12,925 bases of DNA from Rhodospirillales bacterium (GTDB lineage Bacteria > Pseudomonadota > Alphaproteobacteria > CACIAM-22H2): NCBI GenBank assembly GCA_016195145.1, contig JACQAF010000167.1:1-12925 (forward strand). The letters run 5' to 3'. The first letter of the stretch is position 1, and the number at the start of each line of letters is the position of its first letter. Made by a program: the position numbers and the translations under genes. Of this stretch, positions 1 to 5,958 are shown in pieces. A model generated the notes under the pieces. The model made no database searches. It had not been told where the DNA came from and saw nothing but the letters and a program-made list of their open reading frames with translations.

Positions 1-984
1 CTCCGACGCCTTGAGCCCGGCGTCCTTGAGCGCCGCCTTGCACGGCTCGATGGTCTTCTGGATCAGGTGATCGACCAGCGATTCAAGCTTGGCGCGGGTG
101 AGCTTGATGTTGAGGTGCTTCGGCCCGCTCGCGTCGGCGGTGATGAAGGGCAGGTTGACCTCGGTCTGCGTCGCGGACGACAGCTCGATCTTGGCTTTCT
201 CGGCTCCTTCTTTGAGGCGCTGAAGCGCCAGCCGGTCCTGGCGCAGGTCGATGCCCTGCTCCTTTTTGAATTCGCTGGCGAGATAGTCGATGATGTCCTT
301 GTCGAAATCCTCGCCGCCAAGGAAGGTGTCGCCGTTGGTCGACTTTACCTCGAACACGCCGTCGCCGATTTCGAGAACCGAAATATCGAACGTGCCGCCG
401 CCAAGGTCGTAAACGGCGATGGTGCCGGTTTTCTTCTTCTCGAGCCCGTAGGCGAGCGCCGCGGCCGTCGGCTCGTTGATGATACGCAGGACCTCAAGGC
501 CGGCGATGCGGCCGGCGTCTTTGGTCGCTTGACGTTGCGAATCGTTGAAATAGGCCGGCACGGTGATCACCGCCTGCGTCACCTTCTCGCCAAGATAGGA
601 TTCGGCGGTTTCCTTCATCTTCTGAAGGGTGAAGGCGGAAATCTGGCTCGGGCTGTAACGCTTGCCCTGGCTTTCGACCCAGGCGTCGGCGTTGTCGGAC
701 CTGACGATCTTATAGGGGACGAGGCCGATATCCTTGGAGACCATCGGATCTTCGAAGCGCCGGCCGATCAGGCGCTTGATCGAATAGAGCGTGTTGGTCG
801 GGTTGGTCACCGCCTGGCGCTTGGCGGCCTGGCCGACCAAACGCTCGCCGCTTTCCGTAAAGGCGACGATCGACGGGGTGGTATTCGCACCCTCCGCATT
901 GGGAATGACTTTCGGCGTCTTGCCTTCCATGACGGCGACGCAGGAATTGGTCGTGCCAAGATCGATACCGATGACTTTGCTCAT
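1..984 (-). CDS. dnaK: Chaperone protein DnaK (Hsp70), N-terminal part, cut by window edge
   Basis: This is the ATP-driven cytosolic Hsp70 chaperone, which folds clients together with DnaJ and the exchange factor GrpE (encoded at 1885-2478). The reverse strand from the ATG at 984 encodes 328 uninterrupted residues with the classic Hsp70 ATPase-domain signatures. Phosphate-loop DLGTT is at residues 8-12, the catalytic-type lysine of IKRLIGR at 70, INEPTAAALAYG near 169-180, and DLGGGTFD at 193-200. A GAGGA ribosome-binding site (991-995) sits 6 bases before the ATG. Only most of the nucleotide-binding domain is inside; the substrate-binding domain and any downstream dnaJ lie beyond base 1. A promoter-like element is at 1091-1120. 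A long open frame on the opposite strand is an antisense shadow. Confidence 0.98.
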   Translation of the reverse strand, partial: MSKVIGIDLGTTNSCVAVMEGKTPKVIPNAEGANTTPSIVAFTESGERLVGQAAKRQAVTNPTNTLYSIKRLIGRRFEDPMVSKDIGLVPYKIVRSDNADAWVESQGKRYSPSQISAFTLQKMKETAESYLGEKVTQAVITVPAYFNDSQRQATKDAGRIAGLEVLRIINEPTAAALAYGLEKKKTGTIAVYDLGGGTFDISVLEIGDGVFEVKSTNGDTFLGGEDFDKDIIDYLASEFKKEQGIDLRQDRLALQRLKEGAEKAKIELSSATQTEVNLPFITADASGPKHLNIKLTRAKLESLVDHLIQKTIEPCKAALKDAGLKASE

Positions 985-1051
985 GTTACGTCCTCATTCA
1001 GCGGCGGGTCATGGGGCCGACCCCAGGGCGGGCACCGGCCCGGACCCCCAA

Positions 1052-1064
1052 ACGGTTGAACCGT
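1052..1064. promoter_or_regulatory. Perfect palindrome in the dnaK leader (operator or RNA hairpin candidate)
   Basis: ACGGTT-G-AACCGT is a perfect 6+1+6 inverted repeat about 20-32 bases downstream of the predicted dnaK transcription start. It is not the HrcA site CIRCE (TTAGCACTC-N9-GAGTGCTAA). It could be an operator for another repressor or a short hairpin in the leader RNA. The rest of the leader toward the start codon is very GC-rich and can form two small hairpins, GGGC-CGGT-GCCC and GGGG-TCGG-CCCC. No function is demonstrated. Confidence 0.4.
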
Positions 1065-1090
1065 CAAAGTGGGTAAGGGCTTTACACGAG

Positions 1091-1120
1091 CTATATAGGC
1101 AGGCCTTCCAGCAGGTGCAA
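1091..1120 (-). promoter_or_regulatory. Predicted dnaK promoter, housekeeping or heat-shock type
   Basis: On the minus strand TTGCAC (1115-1120) is followed after 17 bases by TATATA (1092-1097), inside the string CCTATATAG. The -10 part resembles the alphaproteobacterial RpoH pattern CYTATNTNNG, but the last base differs and the -35 lacks a clean CTTG. Either sigma-70 or RpoH could therefore use it. Predicted transcription start is near 1084, giving a dnaK leader of about 100 bases. The assignment rests on pattern and position only. Confidence 0.55.
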
Positions 1121-1214
1121 CGGGGATGACGCCGTTCGCTGGAACTTTCAGCGTCGTCATCCTCCCTTTACCCAGCCCGCCGACACCGCCACCGATCGCC
1201 CGTATGCGGATATA

Positions 1215-1251
1215 TCGGCGGGTCCGTCGGCGCCGCCGAAGATTATTCTTT
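1215..1251 (+). terminator. Terminator-like hairpin with T-rich tail, owner unknown
   Basis: A perfect 7-bp stem (1215-1221 with 1233-1239, 11-base loop) is followed by AGATTATTCTTT. The shape suits Rho-independent termination of plus-strand RNA. However, the gene to the left (dnaK) runs the other way, so no known transcript would end here unless an unannotated small RNA starts between about 1100 and 1200. It may also be a chance hairpin in GC-rich DNA. Confidence 0.25.
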
Positions 1252-1326
1252 CCCCGACCCCCGCGGGATGAAAATACGCCGATGGCGCAAAGTAAATACC
1301 CCTGCCGGAATCGGCTGCACCGCAAC

Positions 1327-1356
1327 TTGACAGAAGACGACAAATGATCATATAGT
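1327..1356 (+). promoter_or_regulatory. Strong sigma-70-type promoter for the 139-residue gene
   Basis: TTGACA (1327-1332, perfect consensus) is followed after 18 bases by TATAGT (1351-1356), with a transcription start expected near 1363. The surrounding DNA is conspicuously AT-rich for this genome. Just downstream, AGTATT (1365-1370) and AATACT (1381-1386) form a perfect 6-bp inverted repeat with a 10-base spacer. It lies in the predicted start/leader region, where a repressor could act. Confidence 0.65.
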
Positions 1357-1364
1357 ACATATAG

Positions 1365-1386
1365 AGTATTCACTATAATTAATACT
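1365..1386. repeat. Inverted repeat AGTATT-N10-AATACT, possible operator
   Basis: A perfect 6-bp inverted repeat with a 10-base AT-rich spacer lies between the predicted transcription start (near 1363) and the ATG at 1396. The half-site spacing of 16 bases centre to centre would suit a dimeric DNA-binding protein. No regulator can be named from the sequence. Confidence 0.35.
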
Positions 1387-1395
1387 GGTTTTGTC

Positions 1396-1815
1396 ATGAA
1401 TACGACTAAAATTTTAGGGGTGAATGCAACGACCCCCGCGCCCCTGCCGGCGCCGGTCCGCGACGAACGGCCGGAAGGGGTGGTTGCGCCCAGCGCCATT
1501 TTCGGCGCGGCCAAGGCCGAACGCGACCGGCTGGCCAATCAGGACCGCCTGGCTGCTGAGCGCCGTTCTGTCGCCGCGCGCGCGGCCCAGGCCGAAGCAA
1601 CCCGGTCGCCCCTTGTCTCGCGCACCGGGCTGGTCGCAGGTTCATTCCAGGCCTTTGTCGATCTGGTCGACCCGGGAACCGGCAAGCCAGTGGCCCGCAT
1701 TTTCGGGCCGCCCGAGGGCGGCGCGGCGGCGGTACTATCGGGCGGGGAAAGCGCGGCCTATGACCGCACGGCCGGCGACGCCCCGCCAGCCCCAACGATA
1801 ACCGCGACCGTCTAA
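1396..1815 (+). CDS. Hypothetical protein, 139 residues, unrecognised family
   Basis: I do not recognise this protein. From the ATG at 1396 it has a proline-rich N-terminus (residues about 13-35) and a charged, Arg/Ala-rich probably helical segment (about 37-68). A more ordered-looking part follows, with SFQAFVDLVDPGTGKPVARI near 82-101. A Gly/Ala/Pro-rich tail ends it. There is no signal peptide or membrane segment, so a cytosolic location is likely. High GC at third codon positions after the first dozen codons supports real coding, as does the strong promoter at 1327-1356. There is no clear Shine-Dalgarno before 1396; an alternative GTG lies at 1420. The fragment DLVDPGTGKPVARI faintly recalls the D..TGE.v..IP segment of FlaG-type flagellar proteins, which is too weak to name it. 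It runs convergent with grpE, 69 bp away. Confidence 0.7.
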   Translation: MNTTKILGVNATTPAPLPAPVRDERPEGVVAPSAIFGAAKAERDRLANQDRLAAERRSVAARAAQAEATRSPLVSRTGLVAGSFQAFVDLVDPGTGKPVARIFGPPEGGAAAVLSGGESAAYDRTAGDAPPAPTITATV

Positions 1816-1818
1816 CCC

Positions 1819-1833
1819 GGATCGCGCGGATCC
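1819..1833 (+). terminator. Weak hairpin after the 139-residue gene
   Basis: GGATC (1819-1823) and GATCC (1829-1833) form a 5-bp stem with loop GCGCG directly after the stop codon at 1813-1815. There is no T-run, so this is at best a weak or Rho-assisted end of transcription in the 69-bp convergent gap with grpE. Confidence 0.2.
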
Positions 1834-1884
1834 CCGATGGCGGTGCCGCGCGCAGCCGTCTTTATTCACGATTCGGATGCGGCT

Positions 1885-2478
1885 CTACGCCGACGTATCC
1901 ACCTTGGCGCCGGCCGGTCCCTTGGCGACCGCCACCATCGCCGCGCGCAGCAGGCGGCCGTGTATGGTAAACCCGGACTGCAGCACCTGAACCACAGTGC
2001 CGGCCGGTCGGTCGGGGCTATCGATCTGCATGATCGCTTGGTGAAGATTATGGTCGAACGGCTGGTCGAGCGGATCGATCCGCTGCACGCCATATCGCTC
2101 GAGAACCGACAGAAATTCTTTCTCGGTCAGCTCGACGCCGGTGGCCAGCTTGTCGAGCCGTTCGTCGGCCGCGCGCGCGCCGGCGGGGATGCTGTCGAGG
2201 GCGCGGTGCAGATTGTCGGCCATCGGCACCAGATCGCGCGCGAAATTGGCCACCGCGAACTTGCTGTTGTCCTGGATCTCGCGTTCCGCGCGCCGGCGGG
2301 TGTTTTCCGCCTCGGCGAGGGCGCGCAGCGCCTGGTCCTTGAGGCGCGCAACCTCGGCCTCAAGCGCCGCGATACGCCCGGCCTCGGTCGATACCGGCTT
2401 TTCCGCCGTCGCCTCGGACGCCGCCGTCGGCTGGTTATCCTCGGGCGGACGCGCTGTCGTTTCGGGGTCGCTGTTCAT
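1885..2478 (-). CDS. grpE: Nucleotide exchange factor GrpE
   Basis: GrpE is the cytosolic homodimeric co-chaperone that releases ADP from DnaK and acts as a thermosensor. The 197-residue protein has the family layout. A disordered acidic/polar N-terminus (1-32) precedes a long coiled coil (about 33-85, with IAALEAEVARLKDQALRA). The DnaK-contact helices follow (ARDLVPMADNLHRALDSI, about 82-99), then the C-terminal beta domain (PFDHNLHQAIMQ, then GTVVQVLQSGFTIHGRLLRAA). The length is normal. The ATG at 2478 has AGGA about 6 bases upstream. It follows hrcA by 43 bp on the same strand, so hrcA-grpE is probably one operon. Its partner dnaK is on the same strand but separated by the 139-residue gene on the opposite strand. 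Confidence 0.97.
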   Translation of the reverse strand: MNSDPETTARPPEDNQPTAASEATAEKPVSTEAGRIAALEAEVARLKDQALRALAEAENTRRRAEREIQDNSKFAVANFARDLVPMADNLHRALDSIPAGARAADERLDKLATGVELTEKEFLSVLERYGVQRIDPLDQPFDHNLHQAIMQIDSPDRPAGTVVQVLQSGFTIHGRLLRAAMVAVAKGPAGAKVDTSA

Positions 2479-2521
2479 GTCGATCCTGCTGGTTGGAACC
2501 GGTTAGATGGGGCTGGCGGAT

Positions 2522-3616
2522 TCAGCCGACAAGTCGGCCGATCACCTTGGCGGTGTAATCCACCATCGGAATGATGCGCGCATAATTGAGGCGCGTTGGG
2601 CCGATCACACCGATGGCCCCGATGATCTTTTCGCGGCTGTCGGCATAGGGCGCGATGATCATCGAGCACCCGGCGACGCCGAAAAGCTCGCTCTCCGCGC
2701 CGATGAAGATCTGCACGCCCTCGCCGCCTTGCGTCTGGTCGAGAAGCTTGATCATCGATTCGCGCGTCTCGAGGGTTTCAAACAGCGTGCGGATGCGCTC
2801 GAGATCCTCGATCGCCGTCACGTCTTCGAGCAGCCGCGCCTGGCCGCGCACGATAAGATAGCCGTCGCTCGGCCCCTTGCCCGACCAGACCGCCAGTCCC
2901 GCCTCGACGACCTTCTTGGTCAGCTCGTCGAACTCGGCCCGGCTGCGCTCCAGCTCGTCAAGAATTTCGGCCCGCGCCTCGCCCAGGGTGCGGCCCTTGA
3001 GCCGCGCATTGACATAATTGCCCGCCTGAACGAGGGCCGAGGAGCCAAGGCCCATCGGCAGCTCGATCACCCGGTTCTCGACCAGCCCGTTGGCAGTCAC
3101 CAGCACCACCAGCGCGCGGCCCGGCCCCAGCGGGACGAATTCGACATGCTTCAGCGCCGATTCGGTTTTGGGCGCCATGACCATGCCGGCGCAGTGCGAC
3201 AGGCCGGCGAGCATCTGCGTCGCCTGTTCCAGCACCTGGGCCATGCTTTTGCCAGCGGCGGCGCATTGGACATCGATCCGGGCTTGTTCCTCGGCCGACA
3301 GCCGCCCCACCTCGAGAAGGCCGTTCACGAACATCCGCAACCCCGCCTCGGTCGGCAGCCGGCCGGCCGAGGTGTGCGGCGAATAGAGCAGGCCGGCTTC
3401 CTGCAGATCGGCCATGACGTTGCGGATAGTCGCCGACGATAGCGGCTGGCCGAGCTTGCGCGACAGGGTGCGCGAGCCGACCGGATCGCCGGTTTCGACA
3501 TAAGCCTCGACCACGCGCCGGAAAATCTCGCGGCTACGCTCGTTCAGCTCGCTGATCGGCGACGATTTGCCGCCCGTGGCCGGTTTTCCCGCAGGCAAGG
3601 ATTTGACGATACTCAT
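2522..3616 (-). CDS. hrcA: Heat-inducible transcription repressor HrcA
   Basis: HrcA represses class I heat-shock genes by binding CIRCE inverted repeats; GroEL sets its activity. The 364-residue product has an N-terminal winged-helix domain (about 22-95) with recognition region SATIRNVMADLQEAGLLYSP and the hallmark HTSAGRLPTEAGLRMFV (81-97). The GAF-like and insert domains end in GVIGPTRLNYARIIPMVDY. It is slightly longer than the usual 340-350 residues, because of about 20 extra Gly/Lys/Ser-rich N-terminal residues. The ATG at 3616 has no ribosome-binding site and lies about 2-3 bases from the predicted transcription start, so the mRNA may be leaderless. A later start is possible, but the conserved ELNERSREIFRRVVE begins only at residue 23. 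I saw no CIRCE in the window, so the HrcA targets are probably elsewhere (typically groESL). Confidence 0.96.
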   Translation of the reverse strand: MSIVKSLPAGKPATGGKSSPISELNERSREIFRRVVEAYVETGDPVGSRTLSRKLGQPLSSATIRNVMADLQEAGLLYSPHTSAGRLPTEAGLRMFVNGLLEVGRLSAEEQARIDVQCAAAGKSMAQVLEQATQMLAGLSHCAGMVMAPKTESALKHVEFVPLGPGRALVVLVTANGLVENRVIELPMGLGSSALVQAGNYVNARLKGRTLGEARAEILDELERSRAEFDELTKKVVEAGLAVWSGKGPSDGYLIVRGQARLLEDVTAIEDLERIRTLFETLETRESMIKLLDQTQGGEGVQIFIGAESELFGVAGCSMIIAPYADSREKIIGAIGVIGPTRLNYARIIPMVDYTAKVIGRLVG

Positions 3617-3624
3617 CGTTTCCG

Positions 3625-3653
3625 AATCTAGGGACGGGGGAGCGCAGCGTCAA
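3625..3653 (-). promoter_or_regulatory. hrcA: Predicted hrcA promoter
   Basis: On the minus strand TTGACG (3648-3653) is followed after exactly 17 bases by TAGATT (3625-3630), a good sigma-70-type pair. The transcription start would fall near 3618-3619, only 2-3 bases before the ATG at 3616. That predicts a leaderless or nearly leaderless hrcA-grpE mRNA. Confidence 0.55.
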
Positions 3654-3659
3654 CGCTGC
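3644..3659. promoter_or_regulatory. Perfect palindrome over the hrcA -35 box (operator candidate)
   Basis: GCAGCGT-CA-ACGCTGC is a perfect 7+2+7 inverted repeat that contains the whole predicted -35 hexamer of hrcA. A protein bound here would block RNA polymerase. It does not match CIRCE in sequence or spacing, so ordinary HrcA autoregulation is not implied. A second, looser inverted repeat, GGCCC (3661-3665) with GGGCC (3673-3677), follows directly. Confidence 0.45.
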
Positions 3660-3776
3660 TGGCCCGCTGCCAGGGCCCTCTCCCATAGTGGCGGTGGACG
3701 AATGGCCGGGCGTCGGGGTAGGGTCGGCCACGGTCCAATCCCCCGTTCCCGTCCACCTGTTTTCCCCAGGATATCC

Positions 3777-4493
3777 ATGCGCCCCTCCGGTCGCGCCCCC
3801 GATGCGCTTCGCCCCGTCATTCTCGAGCCCGGCTTCGCCAAATACGCCGAGGGATCGTGCCTCGCCCGTTTCGGCGAAACCCATGTCCTGTGCACGGCGA
3901 GCGTCGAGGACAAGGTGCCGCCCTTCCTGCGCAACACCGGCTCGGGCTGGGTGACGGCCGAATACGGCATGCTGCCGCGCTCGACCCACACCCGCACCGA
4001 CCGCGAGGCGGCGCGCGGCCGGCAGAGCGGCCGCACCCAGGAAATCCAGCGCCTGATCGGCCGCTCCCTGCGCACCGTCACCGATCTCAAGGCGCTCGGC
4101 GAGCGGCAGATCCGCATCGATTGCGACGTGCTGCAGGCCGATGGCGGCACGCGCACGGCGGCGATCACCGGCGCCTATGTCGCGCTGCATCTGGCGTTCG
4201 CCAAGCTTGCCAAGGACGGCGTGTTCGCCAAGCCGCCGCTGGTCGATTATGTCGCCGCCGTTTCGTGCGGTATCTATAACGGCATGCCGGTGCTCGATCT
4301 CGATTATGCCGAGGATTCGACCGCCGAGGCCGACGCCAATTTCGTGCTTACCGGATCGGGCAAGATCATCGAGGTCCAGGGCACGGCCGAGCGTGCGCCG
4401 TTCTCCGAGGCCGATCTGCTCGCCTTGCTGGCGTTCGCCCGCAAGGGCATTGGCGAGCTGATCGGGCTGCAAAAACGGGCGGTTGGAGCCTAA
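3777..4493 (+). CDS. rph: Ribonuclease PH
   Basis: RNase PH is a phosphate-dependent 3'-to-5' exoribonuclease that trims tRNA 3' ends and takes part in RNA decay; it acts as a cytosolic hexameric ring. The 238-residue length is typical. It begins MRPSGRAPDALRPV and contains GYAEGS-like KYAEGSCLARFGETHVLC (about 22-39). GRQSGRTQEIQRLIGRSLR (81-99) carries the phosphate-binding arginine R86, and DLDYAEDS (174-181) carries the catalytic acidic residues. The start at 3777 has AGGA 5 bases upstream, and codons further upstream in this frame lack family similarity. rdgB starts 7 bases after its stop, which indicates co-transcription. The hrcA-rph-rdgB order is common in Alphaproteobacteria. Confidence 0.97.
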   Translation: MRPSGRAPDALRPVILEPGFAKYAEGSCLARFGETHVLCTASVEDKVPPFLRNTGSGWVTAEYGMLPRSTHTRTDREAARGRQSGRTQEIQRLIGRSLRTVTDLKALGERQIRIDCDVLQADGGTRTAAITGAYVALHLAFAKLAKDGVFAKPPLVDYVAAVSCGIYNGMPVLDLDYAEDSTAEADANFVLTGSGKIIEVQGTAERAPFSEADLLALLAFARKGIGELIGLQKRAVGA

Positions 4494-4500
4494 ATCGCAT

Positions 4501-5103
4501 ATGGCGCGCCGGTTTACCGAAGCAAAGCTCGTCATCGCCAGCCACAACCGGGACAAGGTGCGCGAGATCGACGAACTGCTCGCCCCCTATGGCGTCGCAG
4601 CCGTATCGGCGGGCGATCTCGGCCTGCCGTCGCCCGAGGAAACCGGCACCACCTTCCTCGCCAATGCCGAGCTTAAGGCCCATGCCGCCGCCCAGGCGAG
4701 CCGGTTGCCAGCCCTCGCCGACGATAGCGGACTGTGCGTTACGGCACTGGGCGGAGCGCCGGGGATTTACTCGGCACGCTGGGCCGACGAGGCGAAGAAT
4801 TTCGCCATGGCGATGGACCGCGTGTGGCGCGAGGTGCGGGCGAGCGGCTCGACCGATCGGGGCGCGGCATTCATCTCCGTCCTGTCGCTTGCCTGGCCGG
4901 ATGGCCATGCCGAATCGTTCGAGGGTCGCGTCGACGGGCATCTCGTCTGGCCGCCGCGCGGCGATCGCGGCTTCGGCTACGATCCGATGTTCGTGCCCAT
5001 CGACGGGACGCTGACTTTCGGCGAAATGGAATCGGCGGCAAAACACGCCATCAGCCACCGCGCCAACGCGTTCCGCAAACTGATCGACGCCTGTTTTCGT
5101 TAA
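4501..5103 (+). CDS. rdgB: RdgB/HAM1 family non-canonical purine NTP pyrophosphatase
   Basis: The enzyme hydrolyses ITP, dITP and XTP to monophosphates, keeping deaminated purines out of DNA and RNA. The 200-residue protein shows the family motifs. VIASHNRDKVREI is at 11-23, ADDSGLCV at 73-80 (metal-binding acidic pair), and PGIYSARWA at 87-95. FGYDPMFVP is at 158-166, and the terminal SHRANAFRKL at 185-194. I chose the ATG at 4501. A TTG at 4483 would overlap rph and add six residues without similarity. GGAG inside the end of rph, about 12 bases upstream, is a plausible if distant ribosome-binding site. It follows rph by 7 bases and is convergent with the DUF6356-type gene 12 bp away. Confidence 0.96.
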   Translation: MARRFTEAKLVIASHNRDKVREIDELLAPYGVAAVSAGDLGLPSPEETGTTFLANAELKAHAAAQASRLPALADDSGLCVTALGGAPGIYSARWADEAKNFAMAMDRVWREVRASGSTDRGAAFISVLSLAWPDGHAESFEGRVDGHLVWPPRGDRGFGYDPMFVPIDGTLTFGEMESAAKHAISHRANAFRKLIDACFR

Positions 5104-5115
5104 ACCGCCCGGCGC

Positions 5116-5364
5116 TTAATCGGCTTGGGCCGGAACCCCGTTGGGCGCCCCGTCGCGCCGACGGTGGGTAACCATGCGTACATGCAGCTCGTGGATCGCA
5201 TCGCTGCCGGTGCGGGTGAACAGGAACGGGAAAACCCCGTGCACCAGGCAGGCGAGCCCCGCGCCGATCATCCGCATCCCGAAGCCCGACGCCATGGTCA
5301 GGTGCTCGGCATAGCTCTCGCCAACGGCGACCGGATGGGCGGTGAAGGGGTTGCGGATCGACAT
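5116..5364 (-). CDS. Small DUF6356-type membrane protein, 82 residues
   Basis: The product resembles small alphaproteobacterial proteins of the DUF6356 type: NPFTAHPVAVGESYAEHL, then ASGFGMRMIGAGLACLVHG, then FLFTRTGSDAI and a basic HVRMVTHRR tail. One hydrophobic segment (about residues 27-49) suggests a single membrane helix with conserved glycines. The function is unknown. I prefer the ATG at 5364, immediately before the conserved NPFT part. ATGs at 5376 and 5424 are in frame but add a Phe/Lys-rich stretch derived from the AT-rich promoter region. No strong ribosome-binding site settles the choice. It is divergent from the Lrp-family regulator, which may control it, and convergent with rdgB. 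Confidence 0.8.
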   Translation of the reverse strand: MSIRNPFTAHPVAVGESYAEHLTMASGFGMRMIGAGLACLVHGVFPFLFTRTGSDAIHELHVRMVTHRRRDGAPNGVPAQAD

Positions 5365-5397
5365 GCGAAAAAGCATACCCGAACTGGGCCGAAAATG

Positions 5398-5431
5398 TTT
5401 GCAAAGTTTACGAAATTTCTGCAAAATCGTA
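5398..5431. promoter_or_regulatory. Repeat-rich AT island between DUF6356 and Lrp-family genes, likely regulator-binding site
   Basis: Bases 5390-5470 are strikingly AT-rich for this genome. They contain the inverted repeat TACGA (5409-5413) / TCGTA (5427-5431), the palindrome GAAATTTC (5412-5419), and GCAAA boxes at 5401 and 5421, exactly 20 bp (about two helical turns) apart. Lrp-family proteins bind AT-rich, helically phased imperfect palindromes and often regulate themselves and a divergent neighbour. I infer that this is the autoregulatory region of the gene at 5470. Confidence 0.5.
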
Positions 5432-5469
5432 GAATATTAATCTCTTTTATAACCATAAATAGAAAAAAT

Positions 5470-5937
5470 ATGCCTCTCGATCCAATAGACCAGAAAATCC
5501 TGACCCTTTTGCAGGAGGACGCCACCCTGCCGGTGGGTGAGATCGCTACCCGGGTCGGGCTATCACCCTCGCCATGCTGGCGGCGTATCCAGAAGCTGGA
5601 GCAGGACGGCATTATCCGCGCCCGCGTCGCCCTGCTCGATGCCGACAAGATCAATGTCGGCGTTACCGTGTTCGTCGCGGTGCGCACCAGCCAGCACGAT
5701 CTCGCCTGGCTGGAAAGATTCGCCGAAGCAGTGCGCGACATCCCCGAAGTGGTGGAGTTCTACCGGATGAGCGGCGACGTGGATTACCTGCTGCGCGTCG
5801 TCGTCCCCGATATCGCTGCCTATGACGCGGTGTACAAGCGCCTGATCGGGCGGGTCGCCCTGTCCGATGTCAGCTCGACCTTCGCCATGGAGACGATCAA
5901 GTTCACCACCGCGCTGCCGGTTGATTACGCGCGCTGA
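5470..5937 (+). CDS. Lrp/AsnC family transcriptional regulator
   Basis: The 155-residue protein has the complete family architecture. An N-terminal helix-turn-helix covers about residues 3-50: LDPIDQKILTLLQ, IATRVGLSPSPCWRRIQKL, then DGII. A ligand-binding/oligomerisation RAM domain covers about 65-140: VTVFVAVR, VVEFYRMSGDVDYLLRVVV, then STFAMETIKFTTALP. Such proteins sense amino acids or related metabolites; the ligand cannot be told from sequence. The ATG at 5470 lacks a strong Shine-Dalgarno and follows an A-rich leader. Longer in-frame extensions would translate AT-rich intergenic DNA and the DUF6356 gene's complement, so I reject them. It precedes hemW by 21 bp on the same strand. Confidence 0.94.
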   Translation: MPLDPIDQKILTLLQEDATLPVGEIATRVGLSPSPCWRRIQKLEQDGIIRARVALLDADKINVGVTVFVAVRTSQHDLAWLERFAEAVRDIPEVVEFYRMSGDVDYLLRVVVPDIAAYDAVYKRLIGRVALSDVSSTFAMETIKFTTALPVDYAR

Positions 5938-5958
5938 ACTTGCGTCCCGCCTGCTAGA

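Larger units (their letters stand above)
985..1395. other. 411-bp divergent intergenic region between dnaK and the 139-residue gene
   Basis: This gap holds the dnaK leader and promoter (985-1120), a central stretch (about 1121-1320) without a convincing gene, and an AT-rich promoter zone for the plus-strand gene (1327-1395). The central stretch contains a perfect 7-bp inverted repeat, TCGGCGG (1215-1221) and CCGCCGA (1233-1239), with an 11-base loop and the T-rich tail ATTATTCTTT. It resembles a plus-strand intrinsic terminator, but no plus-strand gene precedes it. A 73-codon frame at 1126-1347 has a low-complexity arginine/proline translation and is not called. Confidence 0.6.

Noticed and set aside
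67..1059. 330-codon plus-strand open frame opposite dnaK
   Set aside because: Long antisense frames opposite dnaK are a known by-product of its codon bias and have misled annotators before. The minus strand gives an unmistakable Hsp70 ATPase domain.
1126..1347. 73-codon plus-strand frame in the dnaK upstream gap
   Set aside because: The translation is low-complexity Arg/Pro, lacks a ribosome-binding site and runs through the hairpin and the next gene's promoter.
1424..1801. 125-codon frame starting at ATG 1424, overlapping the 139-residue gene
   Set aside because: AGGGG lies only 3 bases upstream of this ATG. The translation is Arg/Pro/Trp-rich shadow sequence, while the 1396 frame shows proper codon bias.
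985..3776. CIRCE element (HrcA operator)
   Set aside because: I looked for TTAGCACTC-N9-GAGTGCTAA or close variants upstream of dnaK, grpE and hrcA and found none. The palindromes present differ in sequence and spacing.
5125..5469. N-terminal extension of the Lrp-family protein
   Set aside because: The open frame upstream of 5470 is the complement of the DUF6356-type gene and the AT-rich promoter. Family members start right at the LDxxDxxIL segment.
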